Positions 8,295 through 16,900 of a stretch of DNA of 37,036 nucleotides are shown in pieces; positions within the stretch are counted from its first letter, which is position 1; each line of letters opens with the position of its first letter. Position numbers and translations under genes: made by a program. Source of the DNA: Candidatus Ornithospirochaeta stercoripullorum (GTDB lineage: Bacteria > Spirochaetota > Spirochaetia > Sphaerochaetales > Sphaerochaetaceae); NCBI GenBank assembly GCA_017694595.1, contig JADIMT010000095.1:1-37036 (forward strand), written 5' to 3'. The notes beneath the pieces were generated by a model, which was not told the DNA's origin, did not search any database, and saw only the letters and a list, made by a program, of their open reading frames with translations.

Positions 8295-9468
8295 AGCAGG
8301 ACTCCCTCAGTGCCGCATCGAACGCAAGCTTTTTATTCATATTGTATGCATCAGCTTTAATCATAGCATCCGTCAGTATCTTCCATGCCCGTTTTATCTT
8401 CCGTTGATCTTTTACACTCTGGAAAGCTTTCATCATCTCGCCTATAAGCCTCTCTCTGAAATATGCATAGCAATTCAGATGCTCGACAGCGGCGAAAAGA
8501 TTCTCCTCTTCATCAGGAGTGAGCATTCTCCCATCCACGAGCGCTCTGAAGTAAAGAGAGACTGCTTCATCGAGCGTATTCTTGTCTTCATCGGCAGAGC
8601 CTTCTTCAAAGAAGAAAGAATCAAAAGAACTGTAACTGCCATAGATAGCCAGCTCCTCACCAATCAAGGATGAGATAGCTTTCTCAGATAGCGCTGGGAA
8701 GTTATACTTCCTGACTCTGCTGAGAATAGTCGGAAGCAGACGTGCTGGCTGGGATGACAGCAGAATGATATGGCAATGCTCAGGAGGCTCTTCCAATAAC
8801 TTCAGCATGCTGTTCTTAGCCCCTTCTGTCAGGCTTTCAGGGTCCTCCAGAATCAGACATTTTTCAGAGATTCCTTCCTCAAGCCAATCCTGGACAGCTC
8901 TTATCTCATCTATAGTAGCTCCAATAGAACGCTTGCCAAGCGTGAAGAAATCATTATTCATCCTGGCCCTCAGCTCAGAGACAATAGCATCAACACTCTG
9001 TTCTTTGAAGTCACAGCCATCTTCAAGAGAAAGGATAATCGCATCTACAGCTTGCGCGTTGGAAAAGAGCGTATCTCCACGTTCATCCTTAGCAGAAAGC
9101 TTCACACCGCTTTTTTTGCCCTCATAAAGCGGAGCAATCGATACATGATACTGCAAGAGCGTTTTCCTGACTGTCTTGATGAGGAACATACGGAAACGAT
9201 CATTGCGCTGTCTCTGGAAAAGCGAGAGTGCGGCTTCTGTCTCCATCCGCATATCACGCTGCATGAGATAGACAATCTGGCTTGAACGGAGATAAGGATA
9301 ATTCCCATCCTCACTTGTCAGATTGAACGCTAGTTCCAAAGCGCCTGTCAGCCTTGAAGAACCTCGAGGACCGGAGAACAGCAAGGAAGAAGGCAGATAC
9401 CCTTCCTTCACATCGTTTTCAATATCAGATGCAACATGTCCTTGCGTTCTCCTGAGATCTTCCAGCAT
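8284..9468 (-). CDS. holB: DNA polymerase III delta' subunit-like clamp-loader protein
   Basis: This 394-residue protein has the AAA+ clamp-loader signature in its middle third: CLILEDPESLTEGAKNSMLK, then LLEEPPEHCHIILLS and LLPTILSRVRKYNF (the SRC motif region). The P-loop position reads FSGPRGSSRLTG, without the GKT/GKS nucleotide-binding residues, as expected for delta', which does not hydrolyse ATP. An unusually long segment (about 50-160) separates the P-loop region from the sensor motifs, and the usual zinc-binding Cys4 is absent. The ATG overlaps the cvpA stop as TGATG. A role in loading the sliding clamp is inferred from the family. Confidence 0.85.
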   Translation of the reverse strand: MLEDLRRTQGHVASDIENDVKEGYLPSSLLFSGPRGSSRLTGALELAFNLTSEDGNYPYLRSSQIVYLMQRDMRMETEAALSLFQRQRNDRFRMFLIKTVRKTLLQYHVSIAPLYEGKKSGVKLSAKDERGDTLFSNAQAVDAIILSLEDGCDFKEQSVDAIVSELRARMNNDFFTLGKRSIGATIDEIRAVQDWLEEGISEKCLILEDPESLTEGAKNSMLKLLEEPPEHCHIILLSSQPARLLPTILSRVRKYNFPALSEKAISSLIGEELAIYGSYSSFDSFFFEEGSADEDKNTLDEAVSLYFRALVDGRMLTPDEEENLFAAVEHLNCYAYFRERLIGEMMKAFQSVKDQRKIKRAWKILTDAMIKADAYNMNKKLAFDAALRESCYGE

Positions 9469-9971
9469 CAGGCACCCTTTACAGCATCAACCAAAGTCGG
9501 GAAAAGCGGTTCGATGAGGTTTCGCACAATAACGCTTGAGCCTGTCACTCTTGAGATATCAAAGAATGACTGGAAATTGAGTATCGCTATAATCAGCGAC
9601 AAGCATATAGCGCTAGCTACAAGCCCCCAGACAAAACCAAGCACATGGTCCAGCGCTGGTACTGTCTCAAGCACATTCTTGAGAGCGGAACCGAAAATGC
9701 CTACTATGATAAAAACCAGCAGCGATAACGCTATGAAAACAAACAGCGATGCCCAGAAAAGGGAAAGCCCAGTATTCGAAGATAACAATACAGCTATGGG
9801 ACGTGTAAAAAGAAGTGCCGCAGGAATAGAGAGGATAAAGCCTGCGAGATTCGCAACCTGGCGCGCAAATCCTGTGATACAACCCGAGATAGCACCCACA
9901 AGCACTATAACAAGCGCTATGATATCAAGAACTCCGATATTTAGATTTCCAATGGTTAGTGACCAGTCCAT
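9468..9971 (-). CDS. cvpA: CvpA-family membrane protein
   Basis: This 167-residue protein has four hydrophobic membrane segments and the family's opening pattern, in which a short N-terminus (NIGVLDIIALVIVL) leads into GAISGCITGFARQVANLAG. CvpA-like proteins sit in the inner membrane. They are linked to colicin V export and envelope stress in E. coli, but the molecular role is unclear. The ATG at 9971 is chosen because it fits the domain start and a promoter ends 7 bases upstream, which implies a leaderless mRNA. An upstream start at 10016 would put the promoter inside the gene. It heads the cvpA-holB-ntrB-ntrC-dinG operon and is divergent from secA. Confidence 0.85.
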   Translation of the reverse strand: MDWSLTIGNLNIGVLDIIALVIVLVGAISGCITGFARQVANLAGFILSIPAALLFTRPIAVLLSSNTGLSLFWASLFVFIALSLLVFIIVGIFGSALKNVLETVPALDHVLGFVWGLVASAICLSLIIAILNFQSFFDISRVTGSSVIVRNLIEPLFPTLVDAVKGA

Positions 9972-9977
9972 AGAGCT

Positions 9978-10007
9978 ATAATAGCCTGAATTCCGTTTTT
10001 GTGACAG
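9978..10007 (-). promoter_or_regulatory. cvpA operon promoter (leaderless)
   Basis: CTGTCA (10007-10002, 4/6 of the -35 consensus) and TATTAT (9983-9978, 5/6 of the -10 consensus) are separated by 18 bp. The -10 ends 7 bases before the cvpA ATG, and no Shine-Dalgarno sequence is present. Transcription should therefore begin at or next to the A of the start codon. Confidence 0.6.
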
Positions 10008-10038
10008 GCACTGCATTATTTTCCTTTTCCATAATTAG

Positions 10039-10047
10039 TGTTACTTT
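10039..10047 (+). promoter_or_regulatory. secA extended -10 element (leaderless)
   Basis: TGT-TACTTT (10039-10047) fits an extended -10 of the TGnTAnnnT form and ends 7 bases before the secA ATG. Only a weak -35 (TTTTCC, 10019-10024) is present. No Shine-Dalgarno site precedes the ATG, so a leaderless transcript is the simplest reading. Confidence 0.4.
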
Positions 10048-10053
10048 CTCTGT

Positions 10054-12816
10054 ATGGCAAATTTTCTCTCTGCCCTTTTCGGAGGGACTAAACACGATAA
10101 AGACATGAAACGCCTCCGCCCGATTGTGGAAAGCGTTAAGAAGGAATACGGCTGGGCCGAATCCCTGAAAGATGAAGATTTTCCCAGGATCACAGCTGAA
10201 TGGAAAGAGGAAGTCAAGAACGGCAAGAAGCTCGATGAGCTCCTTCCCAAAGCATTCGCACTTGCGCGTGAAGCTGCAGGCAGAGTCCTTGGAGAGAGGC
10301 ATTACGACGTGCAGATAATGGGCGCGATTGTGCTTCATCAAGGTTCTATCCTGGAGATGAAGACAGGTGAAGGCAAGACGCTTACAGCTGTTCCTGCGGC
10401 TTATCTCAATGCGCTTGAAGGCAAAGGCGTCCATATAGTCACAGTCAATGACTACCTCGCGCAGCGCGATGCCGAATGGATGGGAAGAGTCTATTCATTT
10501 CTCGGGATGACAACAGGCTGCATCATCGCAGGCCAGGATGAACAGAGAAAGCGAGAAGCATACTCTGCCGATGTCACATATGGCACAAACAACGAGTTCG
10601 GCTTCGACTATCTCCGGGATAACATGAAGATCTCACTCAAGCAGAAGCTTCAGCCGAAGCATCACTATTGCATTGTTGATGAGATTGACTCAATCCTCAT
10701 CGATGAAGCCCGCACCCCGCTTATCATCTCGGGACAGGCTGAGGATGATACGCCAAAAGTGAAAGCTGCAAAGGCAATCGTGCCATTCCTGAAAGAATGC
10801 GAAAAGGATCCAGAGACTGGAGATTACTATGAGCTGACTGCTATGGAAAAGCTCGACAGAGAAGCATATGCAGCTTTCGACGAGAAAGGTGACTTCAAGC
10901 TCGATGAGAAATCAAAGAAGGTCACATTCACAAAAAGCGGCATGACCCATATGGAAGAGCTGCTGAGAAAGGAAGGGGCTCTCAGAACATCGAAAGATGA
11001 GGAAGGCAATACAACAACCTCGCTCTATGATGATGAGAACTTCGAGCTTGTGCATTATGTTACACAGGCAGTACGCGCCCAGTATCTCTACAAGAGAGAT
11101 GTCGATTACCTCGTAAAGGACGGAGAAGTCCAGATAGTCGACGAATTCACAGGCCGTGTGCTTCCTGGCAGACGCTACTCCGAAGGCTTGCACCAGGCTA
11201 TAGAAGCCAAAGAGAATGTCTCTGTACGCGGACAGTCAAAGACATTTGCTACTATCACATTCCAGAACTTCTTCAGGATGTATGACAAGATTTCAGGTAT
11301 GACAGGTACTGCAGATACGGAAGCTACAGAGTTCAAGCAGATCTATGGCCTTGATGTAGTCGTTATTCCTACAAACCTTCCAGTACAGAGAAAGGATCTC
11401 CCTGACCTCACATTCTACGATGAGGCTATGAAGTTCAGAGCTATCGTCAACGAAGTGAAGAAGATACATGCAACTGGACAGCCCGTGCTGATTGGTACAA
11501 CCTCAATCGAAAAAAGCGAGAGGCTTTCAGCGCTCCTTACAAGAGAGGGAATCAGGCATGAAGTTCTAAATGCAAAGAACCATGCAAGAGAAGCTTATAT
11601 CATCGGAGAAGCTGGCGCTAAAGGCGCTGTCACAATCGCTACAAACATGGCTGGCCGTGGTACTGATATCAAGCTGGGAGGCTCTCCTCTCCATCTTGCA
11701 ATGAAGAAAGTCGGTACAGATGCAGATCCTGAGACTCTAAAGAAAGCCATGGAGGATATACAGGAGGACTACAAGAAAGCTTATGAAGAAGTCAGAGCAC
11801 TTGGCGGCTTGTATATCATCGGCTCGGAGCGCCATGAATCAAGGCGTATAGATAACCAGTTACGTGGACGCTCAGGACGTCAGGGAGACCCAGGTACCAG
11901 CCAGTTCTATATCGCACTGGACGACCCTCTTATGAGGCTTTTCGCAAAAGAAGGCTTGAAAGAGATGATCGGCAAGCTTGGACTCAAAGATGGAGAGCCA
12001 ATCCATCACAAGATTCTCGACAGCGCTATTGAGAATGCACAGAAGAGAGTCGAAGAACGCAACTTCCAGATCAGGAAGCACCTGCTTGAATATGACGATG
12101 TGCTCAATGAGCAGCGTAATTTCATCTACAATGAAAGAGACAGGATACTCGCAGATGAAGAGCTCCTTGGCGAGATCATCAAAGACACCAAAGAGTACGT
12201 CGACGAAGCATGGGAAGATGCCGCTGGAGATAAAGAGAAGTTCGCAGAAGACTACAGAAGCGTCTTCGCAGTACGTCCTGATGAGACAATTGCAAATAAT
12301 CCAGATGCAATCAAAGAGACAATGGAGAAGAATCTTCTGGAAAAGGAAGCAAAAGTCGGCAAAGCCAATTTCAACAACTTCATCCGCTTTGTCTATCTGA
12401 GGAACATCGACAAGAGATGGGTTGACCACCTCGATGCTCTCGAGGATCTCCGCGATGCAGCCTCCCTTATGAGCTATGCACAGAAGAATCCTCTCGTTGA
12501 ATACAAGAATACAGCATCCGATGCATTCGACGAGATGATTTCCTCTATCACAGAGAACGTAGTCAGGACAGTCAACGCTGTGAGGATCACAGTCCAGCCA
12601 AGGCCTCAGCAAGCTCCCAACGCAAAGCTTCAAGCAACACACAGCGCACCAGGAGCTCCCATGGTGCAGAGAAGCGAGCAGAAGACAGCTGTCTCCAGTC
12701 AGGCGACAGCGCATAATACAACAGTCGTACGCTCCACTCCTAAAGTCGGACGCAACGACCCATGCCCCTGTGGCAGCGGGAAAAAGTATAAAAACTGCTG
12801 TGGCAAAGGCGTTTGA
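10054..12816 (+). CDS. secA: Preprotein translocase ATPase SecA
   Basis: This 920-residue protein is a complete SecA. It has the N-terminal helix, Walker A MKTGEGKT (near 107), the DEAD-type box [13 protein letters not shown], the preprotein cross-linking region, and the C-terminal helicase motif [23 protein letters not shown] split across 590-615. A C-terminal zinc-binding SEC-C tail reads [15 protein letters not shown]. SecA drives Sec-dependent export by pushing preproteins through SecYEG, and the zinc tail binds SecB or ribosomes. No Shine-Dalgarno sequence precedes the ATG, but the N-terminus fits the family. It is a single-gene transcript, divergent from cvpA, with its own terminator about 60 bases after the stop. 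Confidence 0.98.
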   Translation: MANFLSALFGGTKHDKDMKRLRPIVESVKKEYGWAESLKDEDFPRITAEWKEEVKNGKKLDELLPKAFALAREAAGRVLGERHYDVQIMGAIVLHQGSILEMKTGEGKTLTAVPAAYLNALEGKGVHIVTVNDYLAQRDAEWMGRVYSFLGMTTGCIIAGQDEQRKREAYSADVTYGTNNEFGFDYLRDNMKISLKQKLQPKHHYCIVDEIDSILIDEARTPLIISGQAEDDTPKVKAAKAIVPFLKECEKDPETGDYYELTAMEKLDREAYAAFDEKGDFKLDEKSKKVTFTKSGMTHMEELLRKEGALRTSKDEEGNTTTSLYDDENFELVHYVTQAVRAQYLYKRDVDYLVKDGEVQIVDEFTGRVLPGRRYSEGLHQAIEAKENVSVRGQSKTFATITFQNFFRMYDKISGMTGTADTEATEFKQIYGLDVVVIPTNLPVQRKDLPDLTFYDEAMKFRAIVNEVKKIHATGQPVLIGTTSIEKSERLSALLTREGIRHEVLNAKNHAREAYIIGEAGAKGAVTIATNMAGRGTDIKLGGSPLHLAMKKVGTDADPETLKKAMEDIQEDYKKAYEEVRALGGLYIIGSERHESRRIDNQLRGRSGRQGDPGTSQFYIALDDPLMRLFAKEGLKEMIGKLGLKDGEPIHHKILDSAIENAQKRVEERNFQIRKHLLEYDDVLNEQRNFIYNERDRILADEELLGEIIKDTKEYVDEAWEDAAGDKEKFAEDYRSVFAVRPDETIANNPDAIKETMEKNLLEKEAKVGKANFNNFIRFVYLRNIDKRWVDHLDALEDLRDAASLMSYAQKNPLVEYKNTASDAFDEMISSITENVVRTVNAVRITVQPRPQQAPNAKLQATHSAPGAPMVQRSEQKTAVSSQATAHNTTVVRSTPKVGRNDPCPCGSGKKYKNCCGKGV

Positions 12817-12870
12817 TTTAAACAAAGCTTCTCCATTGGCTCAGAATGCTTCTGAAGAAAGCTAACAATA

Positions 12871-12910
12871 AGGGCAGGTAGAAAAATAAATCTCCTGCCC
12901 TCTTTTAATT
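12871..12910 (+). terminator. Intrinsic terminator after secA
   Basis: AGGGCAGG (12871-12878) pairs with CCTGCCCT (12894-12901) around a 15-base AT-rich loop and is followed by CTTTTAATT. It is placed correctly to end the secA transcript. Confidence 0.8.
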
Positions 12911-12919
12911 ACATGTCTG

Positions 12920-12928
12920 TGCTAGAAT
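12920..12928 (+). promoter_or_regulatory. Extended -10 promoter for the EamA transporter
   Basis: TGC-TAGAAT (12920-12928) matches an extended -10 with a 5/6 hexamer, directly after the secA terminator. No good -35 is seen. It would give a leader of about 70 bases before the ATG at 13008. Confidence 0.45.
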
Positions 12929-13007
12929 CTTTTAAAGTCCAGAATATCGGTACTTCTATTTAGCCAAATCAACAGAAAGGAGGAAGCAAAGCGCTAGCAT
13001 ACCTTAG

Positions 13008-13868
13008 ATGAAAGTATCACCAATCACGTTCGCGCTTCTTGCAGCTGCGCTATATGCAATCAATTCACCATTTTCAAAGCTGCTGCTATCATATGCCTCC
13101 TCGGAAATGATGGCTGCCTTCCTTTATCTGGGTGCTGGAATCGGCATGTCCATAATGCATTTCTTCCGGAAGGATAAGGAAGAGAGACTGACAAGAAAAG
13201 AACTGCCATATACAGTGTTGATGGTCTTGCTCGATATAGCGGCCCCGATACTGATGATGGCAGGGCTGAAAAGCGCTACTGCCGCAAATGCTTCGCTTCT
13301 GAATAATTTTGAGATTGTCGCTACTTCGCTGATAGCCCTATTAGTCTTCAAGGAGAAAATCCGCACACGGCTGTGGATTGCAATCGGTCTTATCGTATGC
13401 TCAAGCATGCTTCTTTCATTTGAGGATATCAGCGCGCTCACATTCTCCCATGGCTCACTTCTCATAATCCTCGCATGCACATGCTGGGGTATGGAAAACA
13501 ACTGCACACGCATGATTTCAAAAAAGAGCCCTGAAGAAATTGTCATTATAAAAGGACTTGGATCCGGAACTGGAGCTCTTGTTGTAGCATTGCTCGCGAA
13601 AGACGCTTTTCCTTCCCTTCAGATTATTGCAATCATCCTTCTTCTCGGCTTTGCCTCATATGGTCTGAGCGTCTTCTTCTATGTTTACGCACAACGTTCT
13701 CTGGGAGCTGCCAGGACGAGCGCATATTATTCGCTCTCGCCGTTCATAGGAGCACTCCTTTCCTTCCTCATATTCAGAGAACCATTGACAATGACATACG
13801 CTATCGCGGCAACTGTGATGATTGCAGGAACAGTTCTTGTCACGCGAGATTCTAAAGAAAGTGAATGA
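13008..13868 (+). CDS. EamA/DMT-superfamily transporter
   Basis: This 286-residue protein has ten hydrophobic segments arranged as two five-helix halves. The second half holds the typical end of the first EamA repeat's partner, SAYYSLSPFIGALLSFLIFREP. Loops such as FRKDKEERLTRKELPY are positively charged. Drug/metabolite-superfamily members move small metabolites or amino acids across the inner membrane; the substrate cannot be read. A stop codon lies immediately upstream in frame, so the ATG at 13008 is the earliest start. The only Shine-Dalgarno-like site (AAAGGAGG, about 12976-12983) lies roughly 24 bases away, unusually far. A GCTAGC-containing fold might shorten the distance. It converges on the LysM gene with no gap. 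Confidence 0.88.
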   Translation: MKVSPITFALLAAALYAINSPFSKLLLSYASSEMMAAFLYLGAGIGMSIMHFFRKDKEERLTRKELPYTVLMVLLDIAAPILMMAGLKSATAANASLLNNFEIVATSLIALLVFKEKIRTRLWIAIGLIVCSSMLLSFEDISALTFSHGSLLIILACTCWGMENNCTRMISKKSPEEIVIIKGLGSGTGALVVALLAKDAFPSLQIIAIILLLGFASYGLSVFFYVYAQRSLGAARTSAYYSLSPFIGALLSFLIFREPLTMTYAIAATVMIAGTVLVTRDSKESE

Positions 13869-14984
13869 TCAGAACTGCGTGAGATTCACAGGATCGAGAG
13901 ACACTCCGTTCTGCTCCACTGAAAAGACTACAGCAGGCTGTGAGAAATGAAGATTGCTCGTACCGATTGCGCCAATCACATCCCCTGCTTTCATATTCTG
14001 GCTCACTTTCGCAGAGACAGTCTCAAGAGCTGAATAGACTGTTGTATAGCCATCTTCATGCACAAGCTTGATAGAACGGCCAAACTCAGGATCAGAGAAG
14101 ATATCGATGACAGTGCCATCAGATGCAGCCACGACAGCGCTACCCGGCTCTGCTGCGATTGCAATACCTGCAAGAGGCTTTCCATCGATGAAATCACCGA
14201 ACCTTGCAATGACTTCACCGGAGGGAAGCGGAGATGTGAACATGTAGCTCTGAGCTTCCTCGATTGTACCAGGAGCTGGAACGAAGATTTCTTCGCCCAC
14301 AGTGCAAGCAGTGCTATCTTTCCTGTTGTAGAGAGCGACATCCTGAGCTGTAAGCTGCGGATTGCGGGCGCTGACGACATCGGAAAGCGTATCTCCCTCC
14401 TCCATTGTATAGAGTGTTCCATCTACAGGAGGAATGATAAGAACTGTGCCGCTTTCAAGGGCCGTACCTTTCAGCTTATTCACAGAGACAAGAGTAGTAG
14501 TTGAAAGCCCTGCCTTCTCCGCAATTGCCTGCAATGTATCGCCAGCTGTGACTTCATACTCGCTAAAGCCCATAGCTTCAAATCTCGCAGAGTAGTCTTC
14601 CTCTTGAACTGGAGCAACAGGAACAACCTCTGTTACATCAGCAGCCTCAGGCTCTGCAACGGCTGTTTCTACCACTGCTACAGCTTCCGCTTCAACTTCT
14701 TCATTCTCGACAACTTCAGATGCTACCTCCGCTTGAGGCTCTGCGCTCTGCCTCTCTGCTGGCTCAATAATCTCAGGCTCTGCAGGAGTCACAGAAACAG
14801 CTTCGATAGCTGGTCCCTCATTCTCTTCTTTATTGCTGTGCGGCGTGAAAAGCAGATATATGACAATAGCTATCAGCGTAAGCAAAACGCCAATTGCAGC
14901 GATAGCGGCGGTCATTCTTCCATTTCCTCTCCGCCGCTCTCTGTACCCCTCTGGTGGCATATCATCATAGCTATATCTGCTCAT
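13869..14984 (-). CDS. Membrane-anchored LysM protein with degenerate LytM (M23) domain
   Basis: This 371-residue protein has a basic cytoplasmic tail (1-23), one membrane anchor (24-46), and an acidic Glu/Ala/Val-rich periplasmic linker (55-128). Two LysM peptidoglycan-binding repeats follow (about 141-186 and 190-237), then a LytM/M23 fold (248-371). The metal ligands are lost. The HxGxD-type motif reads LAGIA (Leu271, Ala275), the HLH motif reads AVVFS (351-355), and the YxHL loop reads YSAL. It is therefore unlikely to be a peptidase and resembles the EnvC/NlpD class, whose inactive LytM domains activate amidases at the division septum. It is divergent from the ftsI-like gene with only 39 bp between starts. 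GAGGA about 12-16 bases upstream is its only ribosome binding site candidate. Confidence 0.88.
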   Translation of the reverse strand: MSRYSYDDMPPEGYRERRRGNGRMTAAIAAIGVLLTLIAIVIYLLFTPHSNKEENEGPAIEAVSVTPAEPEIIEPAERQSAEPQAEVASEVVENEEVEAEAVAVVETAVAEPEAADVTEVVPVAPVQEEDYSARFEAMGFSEYEVTAGDTLQAIAEKAGLSTTTLVSVNKLKGTALESGTVLIIPPVDGTLYTMEEGDTLSDVVSARNPQLTAQDVALYNRKDSTACTVGEEIFVPAPGTIEEAQSYMFTSPLPSGEVIARFGDFIDGKPLAGIAIAAEPGSAVVAASDGTVIDIFSDPEFGRSIKLVHEDGYTTVYSALETVSAKVSQNMKAGDVIGAIGTSNLHFSQPAVVFSVEQNGVSLDPVNLTQF

Positions 14985-14987
14985 CTA

Positions 14988-15016
14988 TCGACAATCCTCA
15001 AACTGCTGATTATTAT
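14988..15016 (+). promoter_or_regulatory. ftsI-like promoter (leaderless), overlaps divergent LysM gene start region
   Basis: TCGACA (14988-14993, 5/6) and TATTAT (15011-15016, 5/6) are spaced by exactly 17 bp. The -10 ends 8 bases before the ATG at 15024, and no Shine-Dalgarno is present. The -35 lies only 4 bases from the start codon of the divergent LysM gene, so the two genes share one 39-bp control region. Confidence 0.65.
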
Positions 15017-15023
15017 TTTACAT

Positions 15024-15827
15024 ATGGCAGAAAATGGCAATAAGGGTGGAGGCAAACTGCTTTCTCTGATTCTCATCTTACCGCTTGCAGCCCTCCTCCT
15101 TTGTCTCGCACTAAGACTGACGCCTGCTTTTGAAAGCAAGCCTATTTACATAGATCCAGTTCCATCCCCGGTTCTTGTCAGGGGGAGCATCCTGGACAGA
15201 AACGGAGAGTATCTGGCTATACAGGCCCCAGATTATGGCTTTGCGATCCACATAAGCGATGCTTATCCATCGATAATCGCTTCATTCATCTCGGATTATA
15301 CAGATGAGAACGCAATCTCCATCGAAGAGAAGATAGAAAGAGGAGATAAATTCATCGTAATCACAACAATCCTTTCCACAGATGAGATAGCAGCGATACA
15401 GAAGCGATTATCATCAGCAGCGCTATCGGATGACATCTCCGTCGCAGTGATTGAGAGAAGGAAATATCCACAGCAAAGCGCATCATCGATCACAGGCTCT
15501 GTCGATAGCACATTCCACGGCATCAGCGGCATTGAGAAGCTGATGGACAGCACTCTCTCCGCAGTTCCTTCAATAGACAGCTATATCGAGCATGGCAACG
15601 ATGTCGTCCTCACTATAGATATCAACATGCAAGATAAGCTTGAAGAAAAGTACGGGAAAAGTGAAGCTGCGCTGCTCTCTCCCGATGGTGAAGTCCTTGC
15701 ATACACAGGTTCCGATGAAGCGATACTCGAATCGCTCATCGCAGAGAGCTCCAGCTCTTTCCCTTACACTGCAAAAGCTACAGCAGATGGATATTTCCTG
15801 TGGGAGGGTCAGGAGAGCGAGACCTGA
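15024..15827 (+). CDS. FtsI/PBP-like pedestal protein lacking the transpeptidase domain
   Basis: This 267-residue protein has a short cytoplasmic tail, one membrane segment (12-30), and then the N-terminal module of class B penicillin-binding proteins. RGSILDRNGEYLA (53-65) matches the family's RGxIxDRxGxxLA. ERRKYPQQSASSITGSVD (144-161) and ISGIEKLMDSTLSA (167-180) match the RRYYP...G and GIEGVEK segments. NDVVLTIDINMQDKLEE (192-208), followed by LLSPDGEVLAY, matches the start of the transpeptidase domain. The protein then ends, with no SxxK, SxN or KTG motif and no room for them, since flhF lies antisense downstream and the two overlap by 19 bp tail to tail. It probably keeps the part of FtsI that binds and activates FtsW. 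The transcript appears leaderless. Confidence 0.85.
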   Translation: MAENGNKGGGKLLSLILILPLAALLLCLALRLTPAFESKPIYIDPVPSPVLVRGSILDRNGEYLAIQAPDYGFAIHISDAYPSIIASFISDYTDENAISIEEKIERGDKFIVITTILSTDEIAAIQKRLSSAALSDDISVAVIERRKYPQQSASSITGSVDSTFHGISGIEKLMDSTLSAVPSIDSYIEHGNDVVLTIDINMQDKLEEKYGKSEAALLSPDGEVLAYTGSDEAILESLIAESSSSFPYTAKATADGYFLWEGQESET

Positions 15828-16900
15828 GTCCTGAAGCTTTGCATATCCAGTCCAAGTCCCTTCATATGCTCAAGCACGATAGCTCCGGATGCCTTTGCGA
15901 TATCCTCAGGCACTCTCTGTCCATCAGTGAAGAAAATGACAGGTATCGACAAGCCCGCTGAGAACGAGAGGACATTGCCTATCGTCTCTGTCTCATCAAG
16001 CTTGGTGACAGCAAGCGAGGATGGAGAGAAGCGCGAATACGCTGAATACTGCTGCATTATATCCTCTTCCTTCATGCTTGCATTGACTGTAAGGATGTAA
16101 TCAGTTCTATCGCTATCGAGGACAGAAAGCATACCAGCGAGCTTGAGATTCAGCTCCTTGTCTTTCGGGGATAGTCCCATCGTGTCGATAAGCACAATAT
16201 CCTTCCAGGAGAAGCGCTCTGCTGCTCTTATAAGCTCATCTTCTGCTCCAGCTGATAGCACTGGTATCGATAGAGCTTTTCCGAACGCTTCCATCTGATC
16301 AATGGCACCCGTTCTGTAAGTGTCGAGAGTGATGATGCCAACACTCTTCTCTTCCTTGCTGTAAAGATATGCAGCTTTCGCAAGCGTCGTCGTCTTGCCA
16401 GAACCTGTGGGACCGACAAAGACTACAAAGTGCTTTGGATGCACCTGCCTCTCATAATCTACAGTGACGCTCTCAAGAATCCTCCCGGAAAGAAGCATCG
16501 AGACATCACCAGAGCTGGGAAAATCCTTCAAAAGCTTCTCTTCAAGCTTCCCTGTGATATGATTGAGCGATAACAGCTCTTTCGCCTTCTCCAGATTCCC
16601 ATTCTCTCTGTAGATCTCTGTATCAAGGCGCTCTGAACGCGTGAGTGTGCTTGGATCCGGTGTTTTAGCTTCTGCAGCGAACTCGGAGATATCCTTCTCC
16701 CTCGACTTACCGTTCTCATCATCCTTTGTAGGCTCTGCAAGATAGCAGACTATCTCACAGCGCTGCTTTTTGCGCTTGAAGAGATGTCCGCCAGTCGTAT
16801 AATCCCTGCGGGAATGGATTCTTATTCCACTCCCGTAGAGTTCCGAAGCTTTTCTCACAGCCGCTTCATAGCTGTCGGCGGTGACTGTGTAATACTGCAT
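15809..16900 (-). CDS. flhF: FlhF-like SRP-family GTPase
   Basis: This 363-residue protein has an FlhF-type N-terminal segment (YYTVTADSYEAAVRKASELYG), a variable middle, and the SRP/FtsY-type NG domain. G1 is GPTGSGKT (163-170), DTYRTGA lies at 193-199, G3 reads LIDTMG (237-242, usually DTAG), and G4 is TKLDET. FlhF normally places the flagellum with FlhG. No flagellar gene is nearby. Instead it ends the xerC-hslV-hslU run, overlapping hslU as TGATG. If the host lacks flagella, as Sphaerochaeta is reported to, it must do something else, such as polar placement of envelope machinery. FtsY and Ffh are ruled out by the N-terminus and the lack of an M domain. Confidence 0.85.
   Translation of the reverse strand: MQYYTVTADSYEAAVRKASELYGSGIRIHSRRDYTTGGHLFKRKKQRCEIVCYLAEPTKDDENGKSREKDISEFAAEAKTPDPSTLTRSERLDTEIYRENGNLEKAKELLSLNHITGKLEEKLLKDFPSSGDVSMLLSGRILESVTVDYERQVHPKHFVVFVGPTGSGKTTTLAKAAYLYSKEEKSVGIITLDTYRTGAIDQMEAFGKALSIPVLSAGAEDELIRAAERFSWKDIVLIDTMGLSPKDKELNLKLAGMLSVLDSDRTDYILTVNASMKEEDIMQQYSAYSRFSPSSLAVTKLDETETIGNVLSFSAGLSIPVIFFTDGQRVPEDIAKASGAIVLEHMKGLGLDMQSFRTQVSLS

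Noticed and set aside
11872-12825. Long minus-strand frame of 317 codons opposite secA
   Set aside because: It is a codon-usage shadow of secA, rich in Cys, Ile and Val without domains, and lies fully inside a certain gene.
14604-15023. Upstream extension of the ftsI-like frame by 140 codons
   Set aside because: The extension lies antisense within the LysM gene, has a Cys/Leu/Arg-rich shadow composition, and a promoter sits right before the ATG at 15024.
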